Shown here: positions 63,750-64,000 of the stretch, piece by piece | How the letters are laid out: every line of letters begins with the position of its first letter | Numbering within the stretch: the stretch's first letter is position 1 | Source: Pelagimonas sp. | GTDB taxonomy: Bacteria > Pseudomonadota > Alphaproteobacteria > Rhodobacterales > Rhodobacteraceae | Length of the DNA stretch: 64,000 bases | Reading direction: 5' to 3' | Assembly: GCA_025210455.1 (NCBI GenBank) | Contig: JAOARQ010000060.1 | Coordinates: 1 to 64,000 of the forward strand | Translations under genes and position numbers: made by a program | Notes under the pieces: generated by a model | Seen by the model: the letters and a program-made list of their open reading frames with translations, nothing else | Databases searched by the model: none | What the model was told of the DNA's origin: nothing

Positions 63750-63998
63750 CTACATCCCTTCACAGCTTTCGGGGCCCACCCGAAACAATTTGTAAGTCAC
63801 CCAGGTTTCCGGCTGTTCTGCCAGATCCATGGTGCCCCCACAGCCATCATTGGCGTCTTCATCCACCAGCAGATACCGGGTTTTGAACAACAGCGTATCG
63901 CCGCTTTGCTTTGTCACCACCAGCGATCCGGCGTCACATTCCGCCCGACACAGCTGACTGTTGCTTTCGGTGCCGCAAAAAAGCTGCTGCGACATCAC
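63750..63998 (-). CDS. Cysteine-rich hypothetical protein, possibly incomplete at the window edge
   Basis: At least 82 residues with six cysteines (FCGTE, LCRAECD, DGCGG, ESCEG). The frame stays open to the window edge, where GTG/ATG codons lie at 63998 and 63995, so the true start may be farther right. No domain recognised; the cysteine spacing could suit disulfides of an exported protein or a metal site. It lies 5 bases before the sarcosine oxidase delta gene and is read in the same direction, so it is probably in that operon. Confidence 0.5.
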   Translation of the reverse strand: MMSQQLFCGTESNSQLCRAECDAGSLVVTKQSGDTLLFKTRYLLVDEDANDGCGGTMDLAEQPETWVTYKLFRVGPESCEGM

Positions 63999-64000
63999 AA

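Overview
The window reads as chromosomal DNA of a marine alphaproteobacterium of the order Rhodobacterales (Roseobacter group). The basis is protein families and gene order: GapR, an NDUFA12-like protein next to MlaD and DUF2155, a complete Paracoccus-type sox cluster, a heterotetrameric sarcosine oxidase operon, separate AccB/AccC followed by Aat, and the usual nrdR-ribD and rpoD/dnaG neighbourhoods. The genus cannot be fixed from sequence alone.

Left end (1-6372): an integrated accessory element of visibly lower G+C. It holds the end of an IS3-family insertion sequence, a gene fragment cut by that IS, a 1173-residue NACHT/STAND NTPase with a nuclease-like N-terminus (a probable anti-phage sensor-effector), a small protein and a large serine recombinase. 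The last codons of the recombinase run into the 3' end of a tRNA-Thr(UGU) gene, which marks the probable attachment site. The other end of the element lies outside the window.

6422-20939: host genes. An iron(III)-type ABC permease, a degenerate sulfotransferase-like protein, gapR, a catalytically degraded FadJ-like protein and a DksA-like zinc-finger protein come first. A four-gene sulfide/persulfide operon follows (persulfide dioxygenase, two half-size YeeE/YedE proteins, DUF442 protein). Then come a FliM/FliN-like protein with an acidic tail, a symporter-histidine kinase with a small membrane protein and a lone receiver, and an XRE regulator with a C-terminal cysteine cluster.

21159-35628: a five-gene branched-chain-amino-acid-type ABC importer, an acyl-CoA synthetase, accB-accC, aat, an envelope/respiration group (DUF2155, mlaD, NDUFA12-like), ridA, clpX and clpP.

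35805-47660: the thiosulfate-oxidising sox cluster. soxVWXYZABCDEF lies on the minus strand; soxS, soxR and soxT lie divergently on the plus strand. Terminator-like hairpins separate soxA/soxB and soxB/soxC and follow soxF. Perfect ATTC-N8-GAAT palindromes sit upstream of soxX and soxC, and near matches lie before soxB and before the distant persulfide dioxygenase operon. This suggests that SoxR, an ArsR-type dithiol sensor, coordinates both.

47664-64000: ribE and nrdR-ribD on the minus strand, separated by a plus-strand capsule block (kpsS, Wza/KpsD-type exporter, kpsC). Then yjbQ, a HlyU-family gene, rpoD and dnaG, with five GANTC methylation sites packed between rpoD and dnaG. The window closes with the sarcosine oxidase genes soxD, soxA and soxG, which are unrelated to the sulfur sox genes despite the shared symbols.
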